Positions 9,601 through 19,700 of a DNA stretch of 20,319 bases are shown piece by piece. The DNA lies in contig CAXNAD020000404.1 in NCBI GenBank assembly GCA_964200185.2, positions 1 through 20,319 on the forward strand, read 5' to 3'. The position numbers and the translations under genes were made by a program. Position 1 is the stretch's first letter, and each line of letters opens with the position of its first letter. A model generated the notes under the pieces. That model saw nothing but the letters and a program-made list of their open reading frames with translations, was not told where the DNA came from and searched no databases. Origin of the DNA: Choristocarpus tenellus KU-1152. Lineage: Eukaryota > Phaeophyceae.

Positions 9601-10183
9601 ACCCCGCAACTTGGGGCGTGTGTGCAATAGACCGGTGGCAGGAGGTATTGGTAGTGAGTGTATCACCTCTGGCAACATAGAATTTATTGGTACTGCTTTA
9701 TTATCCCACCACGGTTAGTTGTGTACCATAGAGCAACGATACAGATACGTACGCGTATACATATGTAGTTACTTTTGAAGCAGTGGTATCGGAGAAATAT
9801 GGAGGCGTGAAGAGACGAGAGGGCTTGGTGTTTGAACATGAAGATCGAATTACAACTGTAGTTTTTTGCCTAATTGACTGCCGTTGTATGTTACGGTGTT
9901 GTTGCCTCCTCCCACTCTTCTCAATGTTATCCACCTGTTGATCCTCACACGTCCATCTCATTACCCACCGAAAGCATGCCCTGAATTGTTTTGGGTCTCA
10001 ACTGCTGCGATTGTTTTGTTCTGTGTGATCGTGTGGTGAATCAGATACGATGCCAATACTTTTCCTGGTGTGACCCAGGCGATCAGTGATCGTAAGTGGG
10101 ATCTCGCTCAGGAACAGATTAAAGTGGCTGCTGCTTGCTGTACAGCTGCAGCTGATTTCTTAAGTGGGAGGGCTGGGGAGTAA
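3658..10183 (+). CDS. M28 zinc peptidase, glutamate carboxypeptidase II / AMP1-like
   Basis: Seven exons, 3658-3843, 4075-4414, 4724-5305, 5626-5786, 6505-6706, 7497-8283 and 10045-10183, join in phase to 798 codons plus TAA; human GCPII has 750. All five zinc and catalytic positions are present: H360 (NHRDAW), D370 (DPNSG), E407/E408 (SGEEYG), D436 (LNVDS) and H517 (YHSVFD). Spacing from H360 to D436 equals human GCPII exactly. Residues 1-23 look like a signal peptide (VIAIAAIF core, SCA end); a PA domain spans roughly 120-290, and a helical dimerisation domain occupies the C-terminus. NHT and NGT sequons fit secretion or an ER lumen. Arginines that bind glutamate in human GCPII are not conserved, so NAAG or folate hydrolysis should not be assumed; it resembles plant AMP1 more. 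The C-terminal part is about 84 residues longer than in human GCPII. Exon 5 lacks any ATG start. The start codon is the least certain point. Confidence 0.9.
5787..6504 (+). other. Intron 4 of the peptidase gene
   Basis: This 718-bp intron has donor GTACCA and acceptor CCTTAG. The phase-0 join places exactly nine residues between NAK and the conserved AYLNVDS, as in human GCPII. T-rich stretches precede the acceptor. No nested gene or repeat was recognised. Confidence 0.8.
6707..7496 (+). other. Intron 5 of the peptidase gene, with an open frame through it
   Basis: Donor GTGTGT and acceptor TCCAG give a phase-1 join that restores the LGSGSDYTVFLDHLG stretch of the family. The exon 6 frame happens to be open back through the whole intron to an ATG at 6719, giving an apparent 522-codon frame to 8287. 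Its first 260 residues resemble nothing I know and include a hydrophobic run near 6830-6900. Retaining the intron from exon 5 would hit TGA at once. I treat the intronic part as non-coding. Confidence 0.75.
8880..8900. repeat. 21-bp palindrome in intron 6
   Basis: The arms CTGTTGGATT and AATCCAACAG are perfect reverse complements around one central G. It could form a hairpin in the intron RNA or be a dimeric binding site. No function can be assigned. Confidence 0.9.
9254..9271. repeat. 18-bp perfect palindrome in intron 6
   Basis: GGAATATTATAATATTCC equals its own reverse complement over 18 bases. It lies in the AT-rich middle of intron 6, where chance palindromes are commoner than elsewhere. 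Confidence 0.9.
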
Positions 10184-11909
10184 GCAGCAGGTGGGCGTGG
10201 AAGGAGGAAAGGCAGGATTATGTGCGTGTGTCCTTGATGTGAAAACCTTTTTGTATATTGGCCAAGAACTTGCAAAGCTGAAGGGAAGTGTCACTTCAAG
10301 AAGCATCTTTGCTGCTATGGATTATGTAAATTGGGTGTGTATTGAAGAGGCTATGTATGTGGCTCTTTTGCCTGACGAGTTGATGCCAGGAAGGATAAGA
10401 AAGTACCACATTATTGTCACCTTTAGGAGTATGTTGCACCACGTCCTCAGTTTAGCATGAGGACATTAGCTGAGTTCTATGCACAGACGTTGTCTGTACC
10501 TTGCTTGACTTGCCACAATTTTTTGGTAGGTCTGTTGTCTGTCCTACAGTCCCCTATGCCTCCACAACAGTAGTGGATACGAAAATTTCTTTAGTACCTA
10601 CGAAAATTTCCAAACTCAGATGTGGTTCAACCCGAATCTCAACCTGACATATTTTCTTAGAGGTACAGTGAGATCATACATTCTACCAAGAAACAGGTGA
10701 TACAATCCACTATTGATTTATACCCTGATGGCTGGGTGCAGTCTCAGGCTTTCTATAATAGAGTGTAATGGACAACTGTACACCAGCAAATATAATGCAC
10801 CTCACATACTCTCTACTAAATGTAGATTCAACATCTGAAAATAACATTTGACCATCTAGGAGCCACCTCTTGCATTACTTCTCTTTCCATAAATTGACAC
10901 ATCCTGCCACCATGAAACCACACACACAGCACAATTTACCCAAATGTTGCAAAACCCCCAAAAACTTGTATAGACTGAAAAAAGAAATTTCAGAAGTTGA
11001 TGGGTGTGGGGTGAGGAAAGGACAGCTCTGCCATGACCTCTTGTAAGGTATTCAGTACCTTTGAATGATAAATGGTCCAGGGCAGAGTAGTCCAACTAGA
11101 AGAACTTCATGATCTGTTGAGACAAAGTGTGTATCCTGTATACAAGCAATATGGCAATAGGTTCACTTGCACACAAAATTCAAACCGTGCCTAAACAATT
11201 TAGACTGAAGTTCGAGTTCTCCATATTGCCTTGTTCCATGGACATGGCACTGGCACTGAATACGTGAGGCAACAGTCCAATCTATCAAAAGATTTTTGTC
11301 GCTTGTTGATGCTCACCCAATGTTCTTGGCCCCTTGGAAAATACTCTGACGCAAACTCTTCAATCTTTTGAGATACGCCCCAGTCAGTGTGGTATACACG
11401 AGTTTTGCTTCTTTTTTTAAGATCACGGATGACAGTCTCAAGACTTTCCATAAGAATAAAGCAGGGAGGAGTGAAGTTGTGTCCAGTACACAGAAGCTTA
11501 ACACTCAACAGGGGAGGGGCACTCTTTCCTGGCAGTGACTTAGAGTGCTCACTGAAAAGACTACTACAAATGACAGCATGAGTGATGTGAGACCAGAATA
11601 GCACAGGGAGCACAAAAAAAAATTGGCAAATGAAAACTCGATGAGGCAAGGTAAGGGCCTCAGTCTGTCTACTTCTACCACTATCAATAACTGTGCTCTC
11701 TCTAGACGAGTCAAGCATTAAGATTACATTCCTTGTCTCCCACGCATGGACTGTTGGAGGTTGGTGCAGATCCAAAGCAGCCGGCAATAAACTGCCTATC
11801 CCAGCCAGACTGCTCTAGCTATAGTCTGCATACCAATCAAGTCCTACTCGTAGGTGCTTTTCCACAGGCAGTACACCCATGGTACTCTGTAACTCTAACA
11901 TCAACAGAC
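10184..11909. other. Intergenic region between two convergent genes
   Basis: It holds the 3' ends of the peptidase (plus strand) and the DEAD-box helicase (minus strand), so some of it must be 3' UTR. A plus-strand frame at 10164-10460 overlaps the peptidase stop and looks like chance. A 79-codon minus-strand frame at 10856-11095 has no motif. The longest frame, 11200-11787 on the minus strand, is listed separately. No clear poly(A) signal could be chosen. Confidence 0.45.
11200..11787 (-). CDS. Unassigned 195-codon open frame (doubtful)
   Basis: This minus-strand frame follows the helicase stop codon by about 120 bases. It has no domain I recognise. It contains two hydrophobic stretches in its first half and, near 11300-11450, a charged segment (LETVIRDLKKRSK followed by a KIEEFASEYFPRGQ-like stretch) that reads more like real protein than the rest. 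It could be an exon of an unrecognised spliced gene, part of the helicase 3' UTR, or chance. The first reading is not supported by clear splice sites. Confidence 0.2.
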   Translation of the reverse strand: MPAALDLHQPPTVHAWETRNVILMLDSSRESTVIDSGRSRQTEALTLPHRVFICQFFFVLPVLFWSHITHAVICSSLFSEHSKSLPGKSAPPLLSVKLLCTGHNFTPPCFILMESLETVIRDLKKRSKTRVYHTDWGVSQKIEEFASEYFPRGQEHWVSINKRQKSFDRLDCCLTYSVPVPCPWNKAIWRTRTSV

Positions 11910-14900
11910 CTAGTCCGAGTCATCGAAGGTGATCTTTGTGGACTTTTTGTTCATGTCCACATCTCTAGCAAATGCTCCATAGAGTTTGTGCTCCTTCTTC
12001 TTGACATGTGTTCCAAACTTGGTTAACGCCTCTGGCACCGCCTGGTTGGCCTCCTGGAGTGAAAAATGCACCAATAACCAATAAAGTACTCGTTGAGCTA
12101 CACCAGGTATTTCATTGGATACTCTCAAATATGGGTGCAAAAGGTTGGGGGGTGTCTCAGACATAGGTGATTGCAAGATATGAAGCTATGAGGACACTTT
12201 AGTTCTTCCCTAAAAAAACCACCCAAAACCACTTCCAATCTCTCTCTATAGTGTTACAACTAGTGCCTGCGTATTTACCTTTGGTGATGCATAATTCTTC
12301 ATACTATGCAATTCAATCCAAAAACATAAGAAAAATAATGGATAAAAAATGCACAAAGGCTCTCTCTCAAGGTAAAATACAGAACTTAGCATCCCCCCCC
12401 CCCCCCCCCACCACTTTAGTACCTTGAGCACATTGACTAGCTCCCCTGCCCTAGCTTTGTCCCCCTGATGGAAGAATGTGTGAGACACTCCTGTCTTTCC
12501 AGCTCGCCCCGTGCGACCAATACGGTGGATGTAATCCTCTGCACAAGAAGAAAAAAATGCAACTTCCAAGTTAGGTGGTTGGAGGGGGGGGGAGAGGGAG
12601 AGCGATGGTGGTGGTACTCATAGCAGTGACAAAACCCCCAACGTCTTGCCCACCCATTTCATCATGAGCCTTCACGAAACAGGAGAAATAATAAATTATA
12701 TTCACCGAAACTATTTGACCTGCAAACCTCATTAGTACTATTCATGACTATTGTGTGTGTGCATTGGGTTCTAAGAACTCACAGCTGAGGTGGACAGAGG
12801 TTTATTATGTATGGGGGAAGGCACTGATTGAATTGGAATGTGGTCAGGAGACTTCATGTGCAATACCATTATCAACCCTAACATTACAGGACACACCTAC
12901 ACAGATAAAAAACTTAGAGAAGAGGATGGTGTCAACAGCAGGAAGTGAGTCAACAGGGGGTAAAAAAAGGTCAGCATGAAATGTTCGCTCTCACCAATGG
13001 TCAATGGGAATGAGTAGTTGATCACATACTCCACATCTGGAATATCCAGGCCCCTAGCAGCGACATCAGTTGCAACCATGAGGGGCCTCTCCTTGGACTT
13101 GAACTGCCCCAGTGCTCGCTCCCTGTCATTTTGGCCCTTGTCTCCATGAACAGATACAGCATTGAACCCCCCCCTCTGTAGGAACTGCTCCAGGCGAGCA
13201 GCCTCCTTCTTGTAAAGGGCAAAGATCAGCACCCGGTTGGTCCTGCAAGGCACATGCCGTATTTGCCATGAGAGTGCACAGGCATCATGAATTTGTGTAT
13301 GGTATCAGGGGTGGTGGATGCAGTAGGGGTGCGTTTACTGTCCTAAAATTCAAAAAAAGGATATTTTAGTAGGACAGGAAGATTTTCATCTTTCTTTTAG
13401 GAAAAATATTGATGAGGATCATAAGAAGCCGAAGAAGCGATAACCTCCTTGGGGGAGGGCAGTGCAACACAGATCTACAGCACCACCTCGAAAAACATAT
13501 TACACCAGCAACAAAATAATATCAACCCTGCCACCCTCCCCAGTTCCGGTCCCACTGCTCTCACTCCACTTCCCCAACCTTCTAAACTCCTCACCTGCTC
13601 TTATGGCACTCCCTCAGCAATGCCATCAGCTTACCATCACGCTCCCTCACCTCCACTACCTCTACATACTGCGCCACTCGTACATTGGCTGTTAGATCAT
13701 CTGCACCCACAGTCACCTTAGGGGTATAAAACCATGCCGAAGAAATGCCAAGGGTGCAGGGCCGGGGGGGCCAAGTGTGGTTTCACATTGAGAACTATTT
13801 ATCATGTTAATCAAACTAGCGGAAGATTAATTCTGGTGCGGGGAAGGTGCAGTTTTCTAGGGATAAGGTGGCATTCTACTAATCCACCACTTCTCTAGCT
13901 AAAGGAACGAGGTCTAGACACTGTGCCACATGCCGAGACGAGTGTTTCCTCACACAACGCGCTCCTCAAGAAGATCTACCTGTGATTCAAAAGATTCAAA
14001 AGTCAGTGACAGGTGCAGTACTCATCGCTATCATGATGTAAGTTGGGCAAAGTATCGTATGACAGAATCCACCATACATGTGTACCTGTCAACATGGCCG
14101 AATCCATTGCTGCAACGTCAACCAACCCCCCTTTGCGTCAAGCACGGAACGGGAGTCCCTGCAATTACATGGGGCACGGACAGGAATGCTTGAGGCACGT
14201 GTAAGACTCCTCCTACAACCAATACAGAAAAACATAACCGCCACACCCTGATCACTCTGTGCCCATGTACATTGGAAGTCATAAAGACATCAATCACTTT
14301 TCCTGCCCCCCTTCCTTTCTGCCGAACAATCACATCTGTACCTCTATACATCTCTCTACCCCTTCTTGAACTACCTTTAAAGTGTCTACAAATGAGAGCT
14401 TCCCTTTCCCCCCCCCTTCCCCCTGCCTGACACAATTAGCCCCACCTTCACTGGATTTGTTAGGAATTCTGATGCCAGATCACGGATGGATTTGGGCCAA
14501 GTCGCAGAAAACATGGCAGTCTGGCGTTTGACTGAGCACCAACTGATGATCTCTCGTACATCCTGCATCCCAAAGGAGACAACATTCAATGGTAAAGAAA
14601 CGCAAAAAAGAAAAAAAAGAGGATGAGAGTGCACTTCCTCTGTTGAATGTGTGTGAGGCATGAGGAGGAGAGATAGCAAGGGTTGGGCATAGAGAATTGG
14701 AGTCCGTGAGCTGCTCGAACTTACACCCATGCCTGTCCAGAGAGCCAGACAAAAATGTGCATGGTTGATGGTGCATGGCATTAACTCTTGCGTGGAAACT
14801 GGTCAAGAAGGGGAATGCAACAAGATATCAAGCTCGTGATTCCACTATCAGTTCTTTGTCAGCACTAACAAAGCATTGAAATGGTAGTCGCAGTGGGCAG

Positions 14901-16444
14901 GGTCAAGAACCTTCTGGAAGACTGGTGCGGCACAGGGAAAGTTGTCAAATGGAGGGGCCGGCTCACTAGGGGTAATGGGATGTGTTGAAAGGCCATTTGG
15001 GTAGGGCAAAGAGGTCTTGGTGAGGTATTGTGAAAATATCATCCTGCTGATGATTTCCATCTGTAGCCATATCGTGAGGATTTCATTGGCTATTTCCAGG
15101 TCCCTCAGATGGATTACTCAAGAGGATTTAGCAATACGTATTGAAGATTGAAAGAATACGGAAATAGGACGTACCAAACTGGAAAATAAAGAAGTCTCTC
15201 TGTCCAGACAAAGCCCTTATCATGTATTAAGACAAGAAATGACAATGACAAGAACAGTTGTGGGTGCAGCAGACACAGGACGGATACATCAAAAAGCATT
15301 GTGCCCCCAGCCTCAATACACCTGTGCGCACCCTATTATTAAGTGCACTGAGCTGGCATGCTATTGCTTCTAGGAGGCAAGTCTTTCCTTCTCCATCAGC
15401 TTCTCTCACCTGCTCAAACCCCAAGTCAAGCATGCGATCTGCCTCATCTAGGACAAGGGATGTGACGTGGGAAAGATCGCATGCACCCTCACCAACCAGG
15501 TCCTTGAGCCGACCGGGCGTAGCCACCACTACCTCAACACCACCTCCCTTGCCGCCACCCAGAGCAAAACGTTGTTCTCGTTTGGGCACCCCACCGTAGA
15601 TGCACGCGCATCGAATCTTGCAGTGCTTGCCCGCCTCGATGATTACCTCTGCACTTTGAAGAGCGAGCTCGCGGGTCGGGGCTAGGACAAGCATGAAGGG
15701 TCCAGAGCCACCCACTTTGCCCTTCTTCTTTGCCCGCGCCAACTCCTTGAATATCTTGGACATAGCTGGGAGGGAGAAGGCGAGTGTCTTCCCCGATCCT
15801 GTCTCAGCGATCCCCACAATGTCGCGACCAACATTGAGCACCGGCCAGCAGTAGGCCTGAATCGGAGTCGGAGCTTCCCATCTACGGTCAGTCACGTACT
15901 TCATGACCTCTGCGGGCATACTGGCAGAAGCGAAGTCCGGCAGAGGGGTCACATCCATACCCTCCACTTTGACTGAAGCAGGTGCAGCACTACTGTCACC
16001 GCCACCTGTTGCCTCGGAGCGCTTCTTCTCCTTCTTGGCTCGTTTCTTGGCCTTACTGTCCACTGCAGCATCAGAGTCGGCTTCACTTTCACGTTTATCC
16101 GTTCCCTTTTTCTTCCTCTTCTTCCCCTCGCTCTGTTTACCATCCTCCCCCCCCAACACAGTCTCTACTCCACTTGCAAGCTCAGCATCGCTGCATTGCG
16201 CTTTTCCTCCGTCCTTAGCAGTAGCTACCTCCCCCCCTCCATCCACATCTTCACGCTTCTTCCTCTTCTTTTTCTTTTTGGACGCCTTTGTCGAGGATGT
16301 TGTGATGGTTGTGTTGTCCGTCACATCATCTACTCCTTTTGACTTCTCTTCTTCTAGCTTCTGTGCCTTCTTGAGCGCTTTTTTCTTCCTCTTACGCTCC
16401 TCCTTGCTGAGCTTACCGTCTTTTGGGGGGACTTCTTCTGCCAT
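11910..16444 (-). CDS. DBP3: DEAD-box ATP-dependent RNA helicase, Dbp3 orthologue
   Basis: Six exons on the minus strand, 16444-15410, 14562-14446, 13716-13595, 13242-12995, 12538-12423 and 12053-11910, join in phase to 593 codons plus TAG. Helicase motifs run in order: Q motif (PTPIQ, Q196), AETGSGKT 213-220, PTRELA 256-261, TPGR 309-312, DEAD 333-336, SAT 364-366, [10 protein letters not shown] from 430, [10 protein letters not shown] from 482 and HRIGRTGR 512-519. Blocks typical of yeast Dbp3 decide the orthologue: NPVKVTVG after motif [13 protein letters not shown], and the tail [11 protein letters not shown] through KITFD. Residues 1-160 are lysine-rich with several KKRKK-type clusters, as in Dbp3, fitting nucleolar targeting. 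Yeast Dbp3 acts in 60S subunit assembly and pre-rRNA processing. An upstream in-frame ATG at 16597 would add 51 residues; I prefer 16444 because the family-like basic region begins there. Confidence 0.93.
12054..12422 (-). other. Intron 5 of the Dbp3 gene, containing a 17-C run
   Basis: This 369-bp intron has donor GTACTA and acceptor CTCCAG. It joins LVNVLK to [10 protein letters not shown]. On the plus strand 12393-12409 is an uninterrupted run of 17 C, which lies just inside the donor on the minus strand as a G-run. Confidence 0.88.
12393..12409 (+). repeat. Poly-C run of 17
   Basis: Seventeen consecutive C lie in Dbp3 intron 5, near the 5' splice site on the minus strand. The exact length may be a sequencing estimate. 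Confidence 0.85.
12539..12994 (-). other. Intron 4 of the Dbp3 gene
   Basis: The 456-bp intron has donor GTGAGA and acceptor GTGCAG. It splits the glutamate codon between FPLTI and DYIHRIGR, two blocks that are contiguous in Dbp3 proteins. It includes a G-rich tract near 12580-12600. Confidence 0.9.
13243..13594 (-). other. Intron 3 of the Dbp3 gene
   Basis: This 352-bp intron has donor GTGAGG and acceptor CTTGCAG. It splits the arginine codon before [12 protein letters not shown]. No repeats or nested genes were seen. Confidence 0.88.
13717..14445 (-). other. Intron 2 of the Dbp3 gene
   Basis: The 729-bp intron has donor GTGGGG and acceptor CCTAAG. This pair, rather than the GTGTCA donor 12 bases later, gives NPVK joined to [11 protein letters not shown], which matches the Dbp3 family without inserted residues. 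Nothing else is recognised inside. Confidence 0.8.
14563..15409 (-). other. Intron 1 of the Dbp3 gene
   Basis: This 847-bp intron has donor GTGAGA directly after LGFEQ and acceptor ATGCAG before DVREI. The phase-0 join rebuilds the GFE...I(R) stretch between motifs II and III. Short open frames at 14848-15060 and 15114-15299 show nothing recognisable. Confidence 0.85.
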
Positions 16445-16779
16445 TGCCGTTGACGGAGTGGCGACAGTACCTTTTATCACACCTTGTGTTGAGGGTGACT
16501 GACACTGGCCGCAAACACGATACCAAAATAGAGGCGTTTTTTCGACGTATGCTTCTGAAATAGGAGAACCTCCTTTCGTCCCCAAGATTTTATTCACTCT
16601 AACTTGGAAAGGTAGAGGGTGCAGCTACCATTTCCACCCACGGCGTCTGCGTTAGTGAAGCATCTGCCCACTGGGCAGCAACCTTTAGTCTTCTGCAGGA
16701 GGTCGCGTAGGTCATAGCGTTGGACTTGTGAAGCACGGGCTTAGGGTTAGTTGACACTCTATATTAGTTGTCAACTAAG
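16445..16779. promoter_or_regulatory. Divergent promoter between Dbp3 and PDI-C
   Basis: Only 335 bases separate the two head-to-head start codons, so both promoters and 5' UTRs must fit here unless leader introns exist. There is no convincing TATA box. The region contains a perfect inverted repeat next to the PDI-C start and a TTTTTT run near 16539. If Dbp3 starts at 16597 instead, the space shrinks to 182 bases. Bidirectional activity is inferred from layout alone. Confidence 0.55.
16747..16778. promoter_or_regulatory. Perfect 10-bp inverted repeat abutting the PDI-C start codon
   Basis: TTAGTTGACA (16747-16756) and TGTCAACTAA (16769-16778) are exact reverse complements with a 12-nt spacer, and the right arm ends one base before the ATG at 16780. 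In RNA it could fold as a hairpin that masks the start; in DNA it could bind a dimeric factor. Each arm holds a TTGAC core like the plant W-box, but WRKY binding is speculation. Confidence 0.75.
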
Positions 16780-19700
16780 ATGAAGTCTAGCATCAAGACG
16801 TTCGACTTCTACAGGAAGATCCCGTTGGATCTTACGGAGACAACTGTTCAGGGGGCATTGATGTCAGGATGTGCACTGTGAGTTCCTACTCGAGGCTCAC
16901 GATTACCGCATCGTACCTCATAACGGTTGTCGTGAAAGTTGTCAACCTCTCAACTGTTCTTGACCAAGGTTCCCCTACTTGCAAGTTAAAAAAAATTGGA
17001 AAGTTTCTTTTGCACTATCAAGGATCGATTTCGAATGCCGTGGATGATAGTTGGCCCCAGGATTTGACTGGAGAGTATGAGTGCTTTGTGTTGTAGCGTT
17101 GTGCAATCACCTTTTCACTGTGTACTTCTGAACAAAACCATTCCCCCTTTGCCTCCCATCTTGCGCAGTTTTTTCATGTTGGTGTTATTTCTGTGCGAGC
17201 TCAGGGCCTTCCTTACCCCTGAAATGTACTCCACTGTGTCAATAGACACAAACACTGATTCCAGAGTGAGTTCGAACTTAAGGCATCCCCTGTATCTGAG
17301 TCGTGGGTAGTGGTAGCAAGGATCTTGCTCTGATGATATATTAGAAACAGAAGTTGCACAGTGAATTAGGAGCTTCAGTCAATCCATATTGGTTGGTGAA
17401 GCACATTTGAGGCTACACTCGTGCTGAAATGTAGATGAAATGAAGACTCAGGAGGCAAAATTTACCACTCTCGACCTCCGCCTAACGCGAAGCAGTCAAC
17501 TACCAACTCTAGTGGGTCCTAGGCCATTCCACAGGCTTCTTGTCAAAAATTCAGGGACTGAAGACCGTAAAAAATGATTGGAATCTCTCTGCTGCTCAAG
17601 GACATAGCACACAGTAGTTCCCTATCTAAATTCATCCTCAAGAACCTGCGCGTTGCTTCGCTTCAAGTTGTGGTGTCGTTTGTCCTCTCTCCACGATGTA
17701 TACATTTGCCAACCTGGAGCACTGTTCTCCGCATTTACCACCTCAGCTGCGAATCAACTTCAACATCACAATGCTGGACCTACCTTGCGAGTTTACCAGC
17801 GTGGACGTCCTTGACGTGCTAGGCACAAACAAGATCAACATTACAAAGAACATTGTGAAGGTGCGCACACGTCACAACCAAGTACACATGAGGTTCTATA
17901 CGCTGCTGCACTACTTTTTGTCCTAACCCCAACAAGAGGATTCCATGCAGCATCTCGATTAGAGTTACAGGTGTTGATTGAAAACTGTTGACACTCCGAG
18001 TTGCGACTGACTGCCTCTTTGGTGAGGTTGTGTGGTGACAGGGCAGGGGCTGACAATCTTTGTTGCCTCTCCACCCTCATGGCGTCCTGGTGAATGCATC
18101 AGCTTTACCGGTGTGGAAAACTGCACCTATTGTAATTAATCCTTTGAGATGCATGGAGAGGAATTTTGCCAAGTCTAATTGAACGAACAAGTGCGTACAA
18201 CTTGTGTGGATAGTGGAGGATGGGGATGCAGAAGCTTGTTTCCGACCATCACCCTTGTCCAATTTGACCATATATTAAGAGACACCACGTACACACAAGT
18301 GCACACGTATAATGCACGTGCAAGCTTGGGCAATTGCCATTGCCTGTTTACCCCTGTTTTTAGTGTTGATCCTGGCTATGCATTTGCTCAACTTCTGGCT
18401 ATGCATTTGCTCAACTTCTGTTTTCGTTGTCTGCTTTGGAAAGTCCAGAATCTCGGACAATACCTCGTTTATTGCATTGCAAGGTGAAGATGCCTGAAAA
18501 TGCTCTTAACCCTGCTTTCAAAAAGACTATCGAAGCCGGAGTCATAGTAGAGCTCTGCTGCGGTGTTGATGTGTGAGCAGGGCCAACGCCATCCAGGCAA
18601 ATGCACACTATTACATTATAGACTTGCGCCTGTACATATGATTTGCGTTCATGCCTACGGTATCCTTGCAGTGCACTACTCATGAAATATAAAGCATATG
18701 CACCCTCCTTCACTTCCATCTATCCCTCAAGTGGCATACGGATGAGAAAGGCATCAAGAGGGAGTTCCATGGCCGCAACCGTGAACAGGAGACGATCAAA
18801 CATGACGAGCACCACAGGGACATAGAGGTGTGACATACGTATGGCACATGCCTGGGAGTGATGGGTGGGTGGCAAAGTTGGACAGTACGGTTAGGATCAT
18901 GACTGCTACATGTACATGGTAGAGATGGGAGAGATACAGAACCACAAGACTGTGTTGTCTTCTAGTCATTTTTGTTGAGGGGCGTTTGTGGACTGTTCTT
19001 GTTTTGACATTCGGTGGGTTTGACTAGACTGTTGGCAGATGGAGCTTGTGATCTGTTGCCTTGGACCCTCTTCCTCTTGTGTCCAACTTCGTTTTTTTTT
19101 GGGCTCCTTTTTGTAACCGTCCGATTTTTATTTTTATTTTTATTATTATTATTATTATTATTATTTTTTTGGGAGACAGTGTCATTCAAACCCTTTGCAC
19201 TGACCGGTACCCTACCGTGGGGATTTTAAAATTTTAAAATTTTTATTTTCTAAATTTTCTAAATTTTTATTTGGTGTGGTGTTTTTTTCTCCCCAAGTGC
19301 AGGTAGATGTAGGATCCATGAGCACTATAGTGGTGCTTTTCGTCAGTTGTGAGATGGCTCGTACCCTTCCACGGTCTGTGTCCAACTTCATCACAAGTTC
19401 GTAATCATGGAGTACACGTCGCCCCTGGCGCTGAGGGTATACCTGCATACCTTGGCAATCATGTGACTAACAATGTAACCAACTGAATTAAATTGTCACT
19501 CTTTAGTTATTTGATGCGCAAGATCCGACGGTCATTGTTGGCCGTTATTCCGCGAGTGCAGGAAGGCGTGTGTGTTCATGTCGGTGACTCACAAAATACC
19601 TTCTGATGCCGCGTTGGAGGTTTTGAGTGACTCAGACCCCAATAGAATGTACCTACATCTTTTCCTGTGTCTTTGCCTATATCTTTACCTACATATTTGC

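Larger units (their letters stand above)
8284..10044 (+). other. Intron 6 of the peptidase gene (1.76 kb)
   Basis: The donor GTAAGC coincides with an in-frame TAA, so without splicing the protein would end at residue 753. The acceptor ATCAG joins to the conserved C-terminal YDANTFPGV block. The intron includes an AT-rich middle (about 8960-9460), a GT microsatellite near 8619-8630, and two strong palindromes listed separately. A short open frame at 9470-9718 shows no recognisable motif. Confidence 0.85.

Noticed and set aside
10164-10460. 98-codon plus-strand open frame overlapping the peptidase stop
   Set aside because: It is in another frame from the conserved final exon, has no motif and probably lies in the 3' UTR.
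14434-14445. Alternative 5' splice site for Dbp3 intron 2 (GTGTCA at the end of VGLI)
   Set aside because: It keeps frame but adds four residues not seen in Dbp3 relatives; the GTGGGG donor gives the family sequence exactly.
15903-16502. 199-codon plus-strand open frame
   Set aside because: It is the antisense of the lysine-rich Dbp3 N-terminus; Lys codons read backwards give the Phe/Ser/Leu-rich composition seen. No independent gene signal.
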